From: Deltaproteobacteria bacterium
Lineage (GTDB): Bacteria; SAR324; XYD2-FULL-50-16
Assembly: GCA_018645005.1 (NCBI GenBank)
Contig: JABGPJ010000085.1
Location: forward strand, 1 to 40,433
Length of the DNA stretch: 40,433 nt
Direction: 5' to 3'
Shown: positions 15,501 to 24,632 of the stretch, piece by piece
How positions within the stretch are numbered: position 1 is the first letter of the stretch
Layout of the letters: each line of letters starts with the position of its first letter
Notes under the pieces: generated by a model
Seen by the model: the letters and a program-made list of their open reading frames with translations, nothing else
What the model was told of the DNA's origin: nothing
Database searches by the model: none
Made by a program: the position numbers and the translations under genes

Positions 15501-16295
15501 ATGGGGAACAGCAAACATTTTATTAACTCGAAAAAAACTACTGTCCCTATATTGGTGAGCGTACTGATTGTCCTGTTGAGCGCTTTTTGGTACGGGGGAC
15601 GCAAAAAATGGGAACTGGCGGGGCCGGAAATGGCAACTAGTTCTTCACTGTCGGCTGCGTATGAGGAGAAACTCAAACAAAATCCAGATGACCCGGTTTT
15701 AAAATATAACCTCGCCTATTTTTACTACAGGCAAAGCCGCTTTGATGAAGCAGAAAAATTACTTTTGGAAATCCTGGGCTCATCCCGCTCAGATGCAGAG
15801 CTGATTCGAAAAGTGTCCTATAACCTGGGCAACTCATTGTTCCGATTAAGCGAAAAGACTGATGACAGTCGGCAGGCTATCGAGCTGATGCAAAGGAGTC
15901 TGGATCAATACCGTGCTGTCATTGAATATGATAAAGAAAGGCAACGATATGTCAGCCTTGATATTGAAACAGATCAGGATGCCAAATACAACTATGTCGT
16001 CGCTAAAAACAGGATTAAGATATTGGCGGATCAACTGGAGCAGAAAAGGGAAGCTCAGCAGAGAGAAAAAGAGCTATTTGTGCTCTTGAAAGAGCTTTTA
16101 ACAGAGGAAAAACAGATCCAAACTCAGCTTCAATTGCTTCAGTCAGCTAAATCATCCCAACAGGGCCGTGACCAACGCAACTCTTTGTTGAAAAAGCGTG
16201 TTCAAAATCTTGAGCTGCTGAAGGTGGTCAAAGAGAGGATCAAGCAGATGTTTCAATCCCAAAAATCACCCTCGCCTACTTCACCGGTTATCTGA
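15501..16295 (+). CDS. Membrane-anchored TPR protein (BatE/BatC-like)
   Basis: A 264-residue protein. It has an N-terminal transmembrane helix (about 14-32, VPILVSVLIVLLSAFWYGG) and a TPR region at about 50-175 (DPVLKYNLAYFYYRQSRFDEAEKLL, then YNLGNSLFRLSEKTDD). A QDAKYNYVVAKNRIKIL stretch follows, then a Gln/Glu/Lys-rich coiled coil (about 175-255). The YNLGNxLxR...DAKYNYxxAK pattern is what is seen in TPR proteins encoded with Bat/aerotolerance VWA proteins, but no Bat partners are adjacent here. It is likely a periplasmic scaffold. AAAGG lies five bases before the ATG. It converges on the FlgT-N-like gene, 39 bases away. Confidence 0.8.
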   Translation: MGNSKHFINSKKTTVPILVSVLIVLLSAFWYGGRKKWELAGPEMATSSSLSAAYEEKLKQNPDDPVLKYNLAYFYYRQSRFDEAEKLLLEILGSSRSDAELIRKVSYNLGNSLFRLSEKTDDSRQAIELMQRSLDQYRAVIEYDKERQRYVSLDIETDQDAKYNYVVAKNRIKILADQLEQKREAQQREKELFVLLKELLTEEKQIQTQLQLLQSAKSSQQGRDQRNSLLKKRVQNLELLKVVKERIKQMFQSQKSPSPTSPVI

Positions 16296-16334
16296 ACGGA
16301 CCAGGATCAATCCCAACAGAAATTACTTCTTCGC

Positions 16335-17516
16335 TTATTGTCTGACAAACACAAAGCGATTACCAGAAATCTCCTTTGAACTCAGCCTAATTTTGTGAGC
16401 TTTGACTGCCCGACGGATTTTTCGCCGGAGACGACTTTTGGTCATGGTTGAAAAGTACTCGATTTTTGTGAGATTGGGTGTCGTTTGCAGTTCGGAAAGG
16501 GATTGGTATCCTTCCAGGTTTTCCAGTGTATCCAGGATGATATCCGTTTCGTCCTCTGTAAAATCTTTAAAAACAATGAGATAACTATTTCCGATATCAC
16601 CAACAGACTTGTAAAACTCGACGATGTGGTTGATAGCGTCGATGGCGGCGGATTCGCCCGATTTCTGGCTTGCTTTGGCTAGTGCATTGTCCCAGTCAAA
16701 GCTTCCGGCCTTTGCATTGGTCATCTGTTTCTGGTCAGTCTGGACATTAGATATCAACCGGCCTGTTGATACGTCATAGATCTTCATCCGCAGGGTGACT
16801 TTTGCAGCGGTGAAGGTGGCGTTCGAAAATGGGCTCTTTTTACTGGAGAGCAGTTCAAATTCAGCCAACATATCAACCTGATGTTCATCTGCAATTTTCA
16901 TCCAGGCTGCCTTGACCCCTCCTGTTTGACTGACTTTGCTGGATATATACCCGAGAGAACGTTGATCGAAGATGCGAAATCCGGATTTATTGAATTCAGA
17001 AGGGATTGATGTCAGGGCAGATTTCACGGCACTATGGTCTGATGGTAGTGCGTCAGGATGCTCCGGGTGATATATGATCATGAGGCGTTTATTCCCCATT
17101 TTTTTGTGTAAAATCCGCAATTCACTCAGTTTATCCTTAATCTGACTTGTCGCAACCTCAGCATTTATTTCAATATACCAGGTATCGCCGACTTTATTGT
17201 CTTTCATCACGGTATACTGTTTTACGAAGCCACGGGCACTTGAATATACTTCGTCCTGGATGACTGTCCAGTTTTTGACGATGGTATTGGAGTCGAGTAT
17301 AACGCCGACTCCCTGTTTGACAGCATCTCGTAGTGCGTTCCTTAATGCTTGATTTCTGGCGGAACCCTCGTTGTTATTGAAAATTTTTGCCTGACCCTTT
17401 CCGATAACAGCAGCTTGAATCCCGGCAGGCAGGATGAAAAACGCTGTCAACAGGATGATAACTGGTAGAATTCTCCTTTTTATTTTCACCGTCTTCTCCG
17501 CTTGTTTGTCAGTCAT
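16335..17516 (-). CDS. Exported protein with FlgT-N/LPP20-like domain
   Basis: About 393 residues from ATG 17516; a TTG at 17540 would add eight. A signal peptide (ILPVIILLTAFFILPAGIQA) is followed by a domain at about 40-130. Its pattern, GKGQAKIFNNNEGSARNQAL...AVKQGVGVILDSNTIVKNW...SSARGFVKQY, is typical of the FlgT N-terminal/LPP20-like envelope family. The central region has strands ending in KIYDVSTGRLISNVQT, resembling CsgG-like domains; the C-terminus has RLRRKIRRAVKAHKI. FlgT is a flagellar-motor accessory in Vibrio, but this fold also occurs in unrelated envelope proteins, so a flagellar role is unproven. The gene is 77 bases downstream of the TPR lipoprotein-like gene and probably shares its transcript. 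Confidence 0.72.
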   Translation of the reverse strand: MTDKQAEKTVKIKRRILPVIILLTAFFILPAGIQAAVIGKGQAKIFNNNEGSARNQALRNALRDAVKQGVGVILDSNTIVKNWTVIQDEVYSSARGFVKQYTVMKDNKVGDTWYIEINAEVATSQIKDKLSELRILHKKMGNKRLMIIYHPEHPDALPSDHSAVKSALTSIPSEFNKSGFRIFDQRSLGYISSKVSQTGGVKAAWMKIADEHQVDMLAEFELLSSKKSPFSNATFTAAKVTLRMKIYDVSTGRLISNVQTDQKQMTNAKAGSFDWDNALAKASQKSGESAAIDAINHIVEFYKSVGDIGNSYLIVFKDFTEDETDIILDTLENLEGYQSLSELQTTPNLTKIEYFSTMTKSRLRRKIRRAVKAHKIRLSSKEISGNRFVFVRQ

Positions 17517-17593
17517 TTTCAGTTTTTTGTCAGCTTGCAACTGTTCGGACTGATGATTTTCATGAAGTTTGCTTAAAGAAATTAGCCTTGCGA

Positions 17594-18781
17594 CTACTGA
17601 TCCGCTTTCTCACTCTTTTTTAACTGTTCATGTTTTTTTAAATGGGGATCGAGAGGCCACAAAATTCTGGGTTTAAGTAACATCTGGCCATTTTTCTCAA
17701 TACTTATGGCTGACAATGGTTCTGTTTTCTCAGCTAATTCTACCTTTTTTATATCTGTTTTCACAACAGGTGTTGCTTTCTCTTTTAGTGGTGGATTTCG
17801 TTGTTCTTCCAGCCAGAGTTGAATGTTATTGCCCCAGGCTTGTGCATATTTTAGTTTCTGTTGAATTCGATTGGCATGGGAAAACATTTCTGCCGCGTTC
17901 CACCAGTCCTTTTTCATTTGATAAGCGACGCCCAAGTTGTAGTAGGTGGCAGCCCGGTTGTGAAGATAGTTTTCATCGGGTTCATCTTCTTGATGTGAGA
18001 AGAGGATGATTCTCCAAACCCAGATAGCTTCATCCAGGTTATCTGCCATGGCGAGTCGAATGCCTTTTCGAATCCGTCTATTTCCGAAATTATGGACTTT
18101 CTCTGCGAACCAATCATGGGCAAGGCCTTTTTCATACTCTATGACTTCTGCCTTTTCTTCCAGGGCAAGGAATGAATTCAGCATGCTGAATATCAGTAAT
18201 TTTGTCAGCCTGTTGAGTTCAATGCGATTATCAGGTCGGTTTTCGATTGTCTCTTTCCCCACATATATCTGCTGAAATGGTTGTGAAAAACGACGGTTTA
18301 TCAGTAACCTTCCGGTTTCTCCCTCGTAAAGACTGACCTTGAGGCTGACAATGGCGTTGATCCGCTTGAAGGATTCTTTCGGATTGATCGCTCCTGATAG
18401 GGAGCCGTTCAATTCGGTCGCTTTCTCGTCAATTTCCCAAATATTATAATCAGTGACATCTATCCGTAGCACTCCCAGTTGCTCTAGTTTGTCGGGAAGC
18501 AATTCCATAAAAGTAAAATGGGATTGCTCCTTTGCAGCTTCAAAAAAAATCTCCTGTACCTCTTTGACCTTCTGACCGCTGAAATTTTGGATATAGATCT
18601 CTCTGATCTTACTCCTCTTTTCTGCATCAATTGCTTGGGATTCTTCTGCGCTGGGCTCTTTGTTAAAAAGGGAGGAGATATTGAAAGGGATGTACTGACA
18701 GCTGGAAGTCCCTGAAAATAGCATTGCCAGAAGGACAAAAAGCCGAACCTGTCTAAAAAACAGAGGATGAAAAGATTGCAT
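17594..18781 (-). CDS. Envelope TPR protein, probable lipoprotein
   Basis: 395 residues. It has a signal peptide with a Cys at about 28 (MLFSGTSSCQY); the lipobox is imperfect (TSSC), so lipidation is likely but not certain. An N-terminal domain has IREIYIQNFSGQKV, LGVLRIDVTDYNIWEID and VSLKVSLYEGETGRLLINR, a strand pattern shared with outer-membrane lipoproteins of the CsgG/DUF-type. The C-terminal half contains a TPR-like pair (AATYYNLGVAYQMKKDWWNAAEMF). The tail is Lys/Pro-rich. I cannot name a family. It sits between cvpA (93-base gap) and the FlgT-N-like gene, forming an envelope gene set on the minus strand. Confidence 0.72.
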   Translation of the reverse strand: MQSFHPLFFRQVRLFVLLAMLFSGTSSCQYIPFNISSLFNKEPSAEESQAIDAEKRSKIREIYIQNFSGQKVKEVQEIFFEAAKEQSHFTFMELLPDKLEQLGVLRIDVTDYNIWEIDEKATELNGSLSGAINPKESFKRINAIVSLKVSLYEGETGRLLINRRFSQPFQQIYVGKETIENRPDNRIELNRLTKLLIFSMLNSFLALEEKAEVIEYEKGLAHDWFAEKVHNFGNRRIRKGIRLAMADNLDEAIWVWRIILFSHQEDEPDENYLHNRAATYYNLGVAYQMKKDWWNAAEMFSHANRIQQKLKYAQAWGNNIQLWLEEQRNPPLKEKATPVVKTDIKKVELAEKTEPLSAISIEKNGQMLLKPRILWPLDPHLKKHEQLKKSEKADQ

Positions 18782-18874
18782 GGCTTTGGTATATCGGATA
18801 TCAAAGATGGTGCACGGAGCAAAACGCCAGATGCATCAGTAAAACACATCGGTTTTAAACTAATTATATATGGT

Positions 18875-19360
18875 CTATACAAGTATATTCTGAATTAAAG
18901 CAAAGTTGATACCATTAATCAGTTTTCTGAATTGCTGAAGCCAGGGGGTATAGGCAGAGTTATATAGGTCATCCAGGTAAGACGGAATGTATCCTTCCAC
19001 AACGAAATAGATGGCGAGACAGATGAGGACGCCTTTGAATAATCCCAAAAAACTGGCAAGGATGCGACTGGGAATATTTGGGCGCTGACTAGCGGTTATC
19101 ATGCGAACAAGGGTGGAAAGAATAAAACCGATGATTAGACCGATAGCGAAAATTGCAAGATAGGTAATCACTTTCGCCTGTGAATAATCTTGGATATATT
19201 GAAGGGTGATTCCCATATATCGTTCGTGAAATCGCTCGGCACCAAAATAACCAATGATAATCCCGAATGTGGAGAGTAACTCCTTGAGAGATCCTCTTGA
19301 AAAACCGAGGAAAAAAAAGAAGAGGATAAAAATTGAAAAAACAAGATCGAAAAAATTCAT
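18875..19360 (-). CDS. cvpA: CvpA family inner-membrane protein
   Basis: 161 residues with four predicted helices. The first segment, FFDLVFSIFILFFFFLGFSRGSLKELLSTFGIIIGYF, is the CvpA signature: an Asp in the first helix, then the GFxRGxxxE loop. Helices three and four follow (VITYLAIFAIGLIIGFIL and ILASFLGLFKGVLICLAIYF), with the usual LGxxKG. CvpA proteins support colicin V production in E. coli and envelope stress tolerance elsewhere; the mechanism is unsettled. It is probably the first gene of a three-gene minus-strand transcript with the lipoprotein-like and FlgT-N-like genes. The 213-base region to pgi is divergent and holds their promoters, none clear by eye. Confidence 0.88.
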   Translation of the reverse strand: MNFFDLVFSIFILFFFFLGFSRGSLKELLSTFGIIIGYFGAERFHERYMGITLQYIQDYSQAKVITYLAIFAIGLIIGFILSTLVRMITASQRPNIPSRILASFLGLFKGVLICLAIYFVVEGYIPSYLDDLYNSAYTPWLQQFRKLINGINFALIQNILV

Positions 19361-19573
19361 TGGCTTTTCGGGGTAGGGTATGATTATTAAAATTGACTTA
19401 GTGTCTGTTTTTTCTGTATTTCAACACTGTCAAAAATGCAACTCATTTTTTTGCACTTTTTAAAAAAAATGGTAGGTTAAATCCTAAGTTCTGTGATTGT
19501 CATTATTCCGAAAAACCGGGAAAAGACCGGTTCAAATGCAGCGCCATCTTAATAACGCAATGGATTTTCGACA

Positions 19574-21190
19574 ATGAAAACAAATAAAAAGAAACAATGG
19601 CGACTTTTATCTGAGCATTTTCTGCAGTTGAAAAATATACATCTTCGTAAGCTGTTTTTGGAGAATCCCGGCAGGGCTGAACAAATGACCTTGCATGGTG
19701 CGGGGCTATTTTTGGACTACTCTAAAAATCGGATTGTAGACAAAACTGTGTCGCTTTTACTGGATTTGGCACGTGAAGCTGATCTGGAGGCAGAAATCGA
19801 GCACATGTTTTCGGGAAAACGGATTAATCAGACAGAAGATAGATCCGTTTTACACGTTGTTTTAAGAAATCCGACCGGAACATCTCATTTTGTTGATGGA
19901 GTTGACTTGATGTTGGAAGTTAACGCAGTGCTGCATAAAATGGAGCACATGGCCCGCAAGATATCATCCGGTCAATGGTTAGGGTATACAGGTAAACCCA
20001 TTAAAAACATAGTCAATATCGGCATCGGTGGTTCTGATTTAGGACCGGCGATGGTTTATGAGGCGCTGAAGGCTTACTCCAATCGAGGGCTCAATTTTCG
20101 TTTTATCTCTAATATCGATGCGACCCATTTGACTGAGCAACTCATGAATCTGGAGGCGGATGAAACCCTGTTTTTAATAGCGTCTAAAACGTTCACAACC
20201 CAGGAAACCATGACCAATGCTGCTAGTGCAAGGGAATGGCTTCTGAAACGGTTGAAAAATGAGTCAGCGATCGAACATCATTTTATTGCTATTTCGACGA
20301 ATGAAGAAAAAGTCACGGAATTTGGTATTGCTCCTGAAAACAGGCTTACTCTCTGGGATTGGGTAGGTGGCCGATACTCATTGACTTCTGCTATTGGGTT
20401 TTCATTGATGATCGCATTGGGAGTTGAAAACTTTCATCTTCTACGGAAGGGATTTCATTCCATGGATCAACATTTCCAGAAGGTTCCTTTAAGTGAAAAT
20501 ATGCCTGTTATTCTCGGATTGCTGGGTGTGTGGTACAATAACTTTTTTAATGCTCAAACCTATGCTGTCTTACCATATGATCAGTATCTAAGCCGATTTC
20601 CTGCATATCTGCAACAAAGTGATATGGAGAGTAACGGCAAGTGTATTGATCGTGATGGGTATCCAGTGGCCTATCAGACTGGACCGATCGTCTGGGGCGA
20701 ACCCGGCACCAACGGACAGCACGCATTCTATCAGTTAATTCATCAGGGAACAAAACTGGTGCCGTGTGATTTTATCGGTTTTGCTAAATCGATAAATCCC
20801 ACTGGGGATCACCATGACATCCTCATGGCAAATTTTGTGGCTCAACAGGAAGCGTTGGCTTTTGGCAAGGAACCGCAAGATCTGAAAACTGAAAATATTC
20901 CCGCAGGCCTGATCCCCTTCCGAACCTTTGAAGGCAATTGTCCTTCGAACTGCATCATGGCTGAAAAACTGACTCCGGAGTCACTGGGGAGTTTGATTTC
21001 ACTCTATGAACACAAGATATTCGTACAGGGAATTATCTGGAATATCTTCTCTTTTGATCAGTGGGGAGTCGAGCTTGGGAAACAGCTGGTAAAAAGGATT
21101 CTGCCCGAATTGAAAGGGACACTGCCCATCTCGGCTACCCATGATGCATCGACACGTAACCTGCTAAATTATCTATTGAAGCACCGATAG
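19574..21190 (+). CDS. pgi: Glucose-6-phosphate isomerase
   Basis: A 538-residue full-length Pgi, interconverting glucose-6-phosphate and fructose-6-phosphate in the cytoplasm. The sugar-phosphate binding segments [11 protein letters not shown] (148-158) and [10 protein letters not shown] (203-212) are present, as is the PGI signature WDWVGGRYS (261-269). The active-site [12 protein letters not shown] has catalytic Glu376, and His390 lies in HQGTK. The second signature, [12 protein letters not shown], carries the catalytic Lys. It is of the long Gram-negative type. No strong ribosome site is visible. It stands alone, divergent from cvpA and followed by possible hairpins at 21237-21263. Confidence 0.97.
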   Translation: MKTNKKKQWRLLSEHFLQLKNIHLRKLFLENPGRAEQMTLHGAGLFLDYSKNRIVDKTVSLLLDLAREADLEAEIEHMFSGKRINQTEDRSVLHVVLRNPTGTSHFVDGVDLMLEVNAVLHKMEHMARKISSGQWLGYTGKPIKNIVNIGIGGSDLGPAMVYEALKAYSNRGLNFRFISNIDATHLTEQLMNLEADETLFLIASKTFTTQETMTNAASAREWLLKRLKNESAIEHHFIAISTNEEKVTEFGIAPENRLTLWDWVGGRYSLTSAIGFSLMIALGVENFHLLRKGFHSMDQHFQKVPLSENMPVILGLLGVWYNNFFNAQTYAVLPYDQYLSRFPAYLQQSDMESNGKCIDRDGYPVAYQTGPIVWGEPGTNGQHAFYQLIHQGTKLVPCDFIGFAKSINPTGDHHDILMANFVAQQEALAFGKEPQDLKTENIPAGLIPFRTFEGNCPSNCIMAEKLTPESLGSLISLYEHKIFVQGIIWNIFSFDQWGVELGKQLVKRILPELKGTLPISATHDASTRNLLNYLLKHR

Positions 21191-21236
21191 ACGTTGTGCT
21201 TTCTCTAGCAGACGGGTTATTCTGAGCTATACTGGC

Positions 21237-21275
21237 GCCGATGCTGTTCGGCCCGATGCGGGCGAATCTGTTTTT
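21237..21275 (+). terminator. Possible terminator/attenuator after pgi
   Basis: Two overlapping hairpins are seen: GCCGA-tgctgt-TCGGC (21237-21252) and GCCCG-atg-CGGGC (21251-21263), sharing bases 21251-21252 and so mutually exclusive. The second is followed, after seven bases, by TTTTT (21271-21275). The gap to the T run weakens the call. It could end the pgi transcript. Confidence 0.35.
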
Positions 21276-21431
21276 CTGCCAATGCACTGAAATCAAAATC
21301 TCCTCAGGACAATCAAGACATCACATGAGGTTTCATGCGGTTGGGCTTGAGGAATATCATACCGTAATCGGAATAATTGGTCCTCTCATATTAAATAACG
21401 TGTCGTTGAAATTAACTGTCAAGGGATAATT

Positions 21432-21605
21432 ATGGAAATAGATCAGAAATTACTGGAGATACTGGCCTGCCCAAAATGCAAAGGAGATCTTGATTTAAAT
21501 CAGGAAAAGGTGGGTTTGTCTTGTGCTGCATGCCAACTGCTTTATCCTGTCCGGGATGGCATTCCGGTGATGCTGATTGAAGAGGCAGAGTCAATTGCAG
21601 ACTAA
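21432..21605 (+). CDS. Trm112/YcaR family zinc-ribbon protein
   Basis: A 57-residue protein, MEIDQKLLEILACPKCKGDL and onward. The Cys pairs CPKC (13-16) and CAAC (31-34) form a zinc ribbon, and the ending YPVRDGIPVMLIEEA is diagnostic for the Trm112/UPF0434 family. Eukaryotic Trm112 activates methyltransferases; bacterial members are small and mostly uncharacterised. An AAGGG ribosome site lies eight bases before ATG 21432. Its stop overlaps the lptE stop tail to tail by four bases. Confidence 0.92.
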   Translation: MEIDQKLLEILACPKCKGDLDLNQEKVGLSCAACQLLYPVRDGIPVMLIEEAESIAD

Positions 21606-22144
21606 AAGTTCTGGGTTAATTTTTGAATGACCTGGTCTCCCAGGTTTTCCAGCGCGCTAACTCGTCCGTCCGCTATTTCGGTCTGAGACAAGTCCGTTGA
21701 TTCGGTTTTTATTGAGTAGATACCACTTAAAGGCTGGTTTTTGATCAAGTCGGTATTTTTGTCATTATGTGTAACTGTGAGTTTTGCCGCTATGGTGAAC
21801 AAAAATTCATAGGAAATGGTCGTATTGTCCAACGCATAATCCTGTCTCACATAGTTTGCTGAATCAATTTGAATAGTTAAAGAGAGATCGGCTAGTTGGG
21901 CAGGCTGAATCTTGACCGCATTTCTGGAAAAACGATTGATGAGAAAGTCTTTCAGCAGAATATCAAGTCTTGGTGTAAAACTTCTATTCTCAATATTTTG
22001 CAGCGAAATGGATTGGGCATTTTCAGGGAGCGTGATCTGATTCCGGTTCAGTCTGAAGCCGCAGTTTGGCAGCAAAAGTACCGATACCATTAACAGAATC
22101 AGGATGGGATTGACAGGTCTAAATTTACGGGATATTATTAGCAA
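21602..22144 (-). CDS. lptE: LPS assembly lipoprotein LptE
   Basis: A 180-residue lipoprotein. The signal is VNPILILLMVSVLLLPNCGF with the acylated Cys followed by GFRL, the CGF(R/H)L start typical of mature LptE. A beta-sandwich pattern follows (ISLQNIENRSFTPRLDILLKDFL, LTIQIDSANYVRQDYALD). LptE plugs the LptD barrel and is needed to deliver LPS to the outer surface, so the cell very likely makes LPS. The only usable start upstream of the signal peptide is TTG 22144; no good ribosome site is visible. It is divergent from ffh, with just 42 bases between. Confidence 0.82.
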   Translation of the reverse strand: MLIISRKFRPVNPILILLMVSVLLLPNCGFRLNRNQITLPENAQSISLQNIENRSFTPRLDILLKDFLINRFSRNAVKIQPAQLADLSLTIQIDSANYVRQDYALDNTTISYEFLFTIAAKLTVTHNDKNTDLIKNQPLSGIYSIKTESTDLSQTEIADGRVSALENLGDQVIQKLTQNF

Positions 22145-22186
22145 TTGTGCTTTTAAAGATAACGAATTTCTCCAGTTCCGGCATCA

Positions 22187-23548
22187 ATGTTTGAAAATCT
22201 TACCGAAAAGTTAAATCAGACATTTAGGAAGCTCACCAACAAAGGTGTACTCTCTGAAAGCAATATTGCAGCATCTCTGAAGGAAGTCAAACTGGCGCTA
22301 CTGGAGGCGGATGTCAATTATCGGGTGGTCAACGCCTTTTTGAAATCTGTGAAAACGCGTGCTCTAGGAGCGGAAGTAATGAAGTCCCTGAGTCCGGGGC
22401 AACAGTTCATCAAAATTGTCAACGACGAACTGATCCAGATGATGGGATCTGAAAATCACGGGTTGAACCAGGTGAACAACCAGGTAACCGTGGTCTTGAT
22501 GGTGGGTCTTCAGGGAAGTGGAAAGACGACTACGGCTGCGAAGCTGGCCAACAAACTCAAGAAAGAGGGCAAAAAGGTTTACCTCGCATCGGCTGATGTA
22601 TACCGGCCGGCGGCGATCGAGCAGTTACGGGTTTTGGCCGCAGAGCTGAATGTGGATTGCTTTGATAGTCAAGTAGATATGAAACCGGCTGATATTGCCC
22701 TGATGGCTCAAAAAGAGGCGGAAACAAAGCTGGCTAACTATCTGATCCTGGATACGGCGGGTCGACTTCAGATTGATGATGTCTTGATGGCAGAACTGGA
22801 AGAGATCAAAACGAAAATTTCCATTCACGAGATCCTCTTTGTAGCAGATGCGATGACAGGTCAGGATGCCGTCAATGTGGCCAAGACGTTTCATGACAAA
22901 CTGGACATCACCGGCTTCATCCTGACGAAAATGGATGGTGATGCAAGAGGTGGCGCAGCGTTGTCTATTAGGGCAATCACCGGTCAGCCAGTGAAATTTG
23001 TCGGTATTGGAGAAAAAATCAAAGATCTGGAGCCTTTCTATCCAGACCGTATCGCTTCCAGAATTCTGGGGATGGGCGACATGGTTGGCCTTATAGAAAA
23101 GGCACAGGAGCATTTTGATGAGGCGAAGGCGGAGAAGCTTGAGGAAAGGATCAGGAAAAACACCTTTACGCTTTCTGATTTTCAAGACCAGCTTAAGCAG
23201 ATTCGAAAAATGGGATCTCTATCAGATATTCTCGGTATGATTCCGGGGATGGGAAACAAAATTCCCTCAGGAGCGAATATTGACGAGGGTGCACTGGTAA
23301 AAATCGATGCGATCATCTCCTCCATGACGCAGAAGGAACGGGATAAACCCAGTATAATTAACGGTTCGAGAAAGCAGCGCATTTCCAAAGGCAGCGGGTC
23401 AAGGGTCAGTGATATTAACCGCTTGCTGAAGCAATTTGTACAGATGAACAAGATGATGAAGAAATTCTCGACCATGGGCAGTGATAAAAAGTCAATGCGT
23501 GCATTACAGAATATGATGGGACAGGGAGGTGGTCAGGGCATGTTTTAA
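22187..23548 (+). CDS. ffh: Signal recognition particle protein Ffh
   Basis: A 453-residue SRP54 homologue. The N domain is 1-95. The GTPase G domain has P-loop GLQGSGKTT (108-116 region), ADVYRPAAIEQL, DTAGR (189-193), TKMDGDARGG (247-256) and GIGEKIKDLEPF. The M domain (about 300-453) has the GMIPGMG loop and a Met-rich end (MNKMMKKFSTMG, MMGQGGGQGMF) that binds signal sequences and 4.5S RNA. It targets nascent membrane proteins to FtsY/SecYEG. It leads the rpsP-rimM-trmD-rplS block as in many proteobacteria, with a 159-base gap before rpsP that may contain a separate promoter. Confidence 0.97.
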   Translation: MFENLTEKLNQTFRKLTNKGVLSESNIAASLKEVKLALLEADVNYRVVNAFLKSVKTRALGAEVMKSLSPGQQFIKIVNDELIQMMGSENHGLNQVNNQVTVVLMVGLQGSGKTTTAAKLANKLKKEGKKVYLASADVYRPAAIEQLRVLAAELNVDCFDSQVDMKPADIALMAQKEAETKLANYLILDTAGRLQIDDVLMAELEEIKTKISIHEILFVADAMTGQDAVNVAKTFHDKLDITGFILTKMDGDARGGAALSIRAITGQPVKFVGIGEKIKDLEPFYPDRIASRILGMGDMVGLIEKAQEHFDEAKAEKLEERIRKNTFTLSDFQDQLKQIRKMGSLSDILGMIPGMGNKIPSGANIDEGALVKIDAIISSMTQKERDKPSIINGSRKQRISKGSGSRVSDINRLLKQFVQMNKMMKKFSTMGSDKKSMRALQNMMGQGGGQGMF

Positions 23549-23707
23549 ATGTCGACTGCCCGTTTCTCAAAATCAAGCGGATGCATGTTAATGCTGCTTA
23601 GCAAGTATGACGAGTCATGAATGAATTTTTGAAGATGTCTTCTACATCTAAATGAATCATCTTTTTTTGATTTTATTTGAAAACTAATATTTAGTCTGGA
23701 GAGCGAA

Positions 23708-23998
23708 GTGGTAAGGATTCGACTGGCAAGAGCTGGGGCAAAAAAGAGCCCGTTTTACAGAATTGTGGCTGCTGATAAGAGAATGAAAAGAGACGGACGG
23801 TTTCTGGAAAAACTGGGAACTTACAATCCGCTAACCAAAGAATTGATTATTAAACGGGAAAATATTGAAAAATGGCTTTCTGTTGGGGCTTCAGCGTCTG
23901 AAACGGTTGTGAAACTGCTGAACAAGGAAGGATTTAATCTCAAAACGACCTTCACGCCGAAAGAGAAGGTGCCAAAAGAAACGGCTAAGACCGCTTAA
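23708..23998 (+). CDS. rpsP: 30S ribosomal protein bS16
   Basis: A 96-residue bS16 with the diagnostic MVRIRLARAGAKKSPFYRIV start, the RDGRFLEKLGTYNP segment and a basic tail. It binds 16S rRNA early in 30S assembly. The start is GTG 23708, supported by GGAG six bases upstream; no ATG fits. It is first in rpsP-rimM-trmD-rplS. Confidence 0.96.
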   Translation: MVRIRLARAGAKKSPFYRIVAADKRMKRDGRFLEKLGTYNPLTKELIIKRENIEKWLSVGASASETVVKLLNKEGFNLKTTFTPKEKVPKETAKTA

Positions 23999-24075
23999 AT
24001 CGCAGGCAGGCATTGTCCGGTGTGCTTTCATCAGCAGAACCTCGCGCCGCCAGTAGCTTCAATCAACTGAGAACT

Positions 24076-24594
24076 ATGGATTCTGTAGACCTTACACAGA
24101 TTGGCACCATTATCAACAGCCACGGCATTAAGGGGGAGGTGAAGGTCATGCCCATCACCGAAGATGTCGAATTGATTTACAGGCTGGATCAATTGATTAT
24201 TGATGAAGGGGGGCAACAACAGCTGTTCAACGTTTTGAGAGCTCGGTCCGCAAAAAATTACTGGCTGATCCAATTTGATGAAGTTCGCGATATGGATGCG
24301 GCTAAAAAGCTCAAAGGCGCCAGCGTACGCGTTAATGACGGTGAACTGAGACCTTTGGAAAAAGATGAATTCTTTATCCACGATTTAATCTCGGCGAAGG
24401 TTTATTCCACTGAAGATGAGTATTTAGGGGTGATAACCGGTTTTTTTGAGGCGGGAAACCAGGGCGTTTGCGAAGTGACTGATGAGAACGGAATGTTTCT
24501 ATTTCCAGCGAGCCAAGAGGTTCTGAAAGAAATTGTTCCAGGAGAGAAGGTCATTATCAACCTTCTGCCCGGACTGCGGGATTTAAATCGCTAG
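24076..24594 (+). CDS. rimM: Ribosome maturation factor RimM
   Basis: A 172-residue protein from ATG 24076 (a TTG at 24013 would add 21 unlikely residues). The N-terminal RimM domain has IGTIINSHGIKGEVKVMP and AAKKLKGASVRV. The C-terminal PRC-barrel domain has FFIHDLISAKVYSTEDEYLGVITGFFEAGNQGV and ends LLPGLRDLN. RimM binds uS19 and helps fold the 3' domain of 16S rRNA. It is 77 bases after rpsP and 38 bases before trmD. Confidence 0.94.
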   Translation: MDSVDLTQIGTIINSHGIKGEVKVMPITEDVELIYRLDQLIIDEGGQQQLFNVLRARSAKNYWLIQFDEVRDMDAAKKLKGASVRVNDGELRPLEKDEFFIHDLISAKVYSTEDEYLGVITGFFEAGNQGVCEVTDENGMFLFPASQEVLKEIVPGEKVIINLLPGLRDLNR

Positions 24595-24632
24595 CATCTT
24601 CTGCGATTCTTCTCAACCAGTCGGAGACAGTC

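Noticed and set aside
21241..21429. 62-codon frame between pgi and the Trm112 gene
   Set aside because: Starts inside a hairpin region, has no ribosome site and shows no protein-like pattern; the Trm112 frame just after it is clearly genuine.
23633..23649. AGATGT-CTTCT-ACATCT inverted repeat between ffh and rpsP as terminator
   Set aside because: The stem is AT-rich and the T run begins about 12 bases later, so termination is doubtful.
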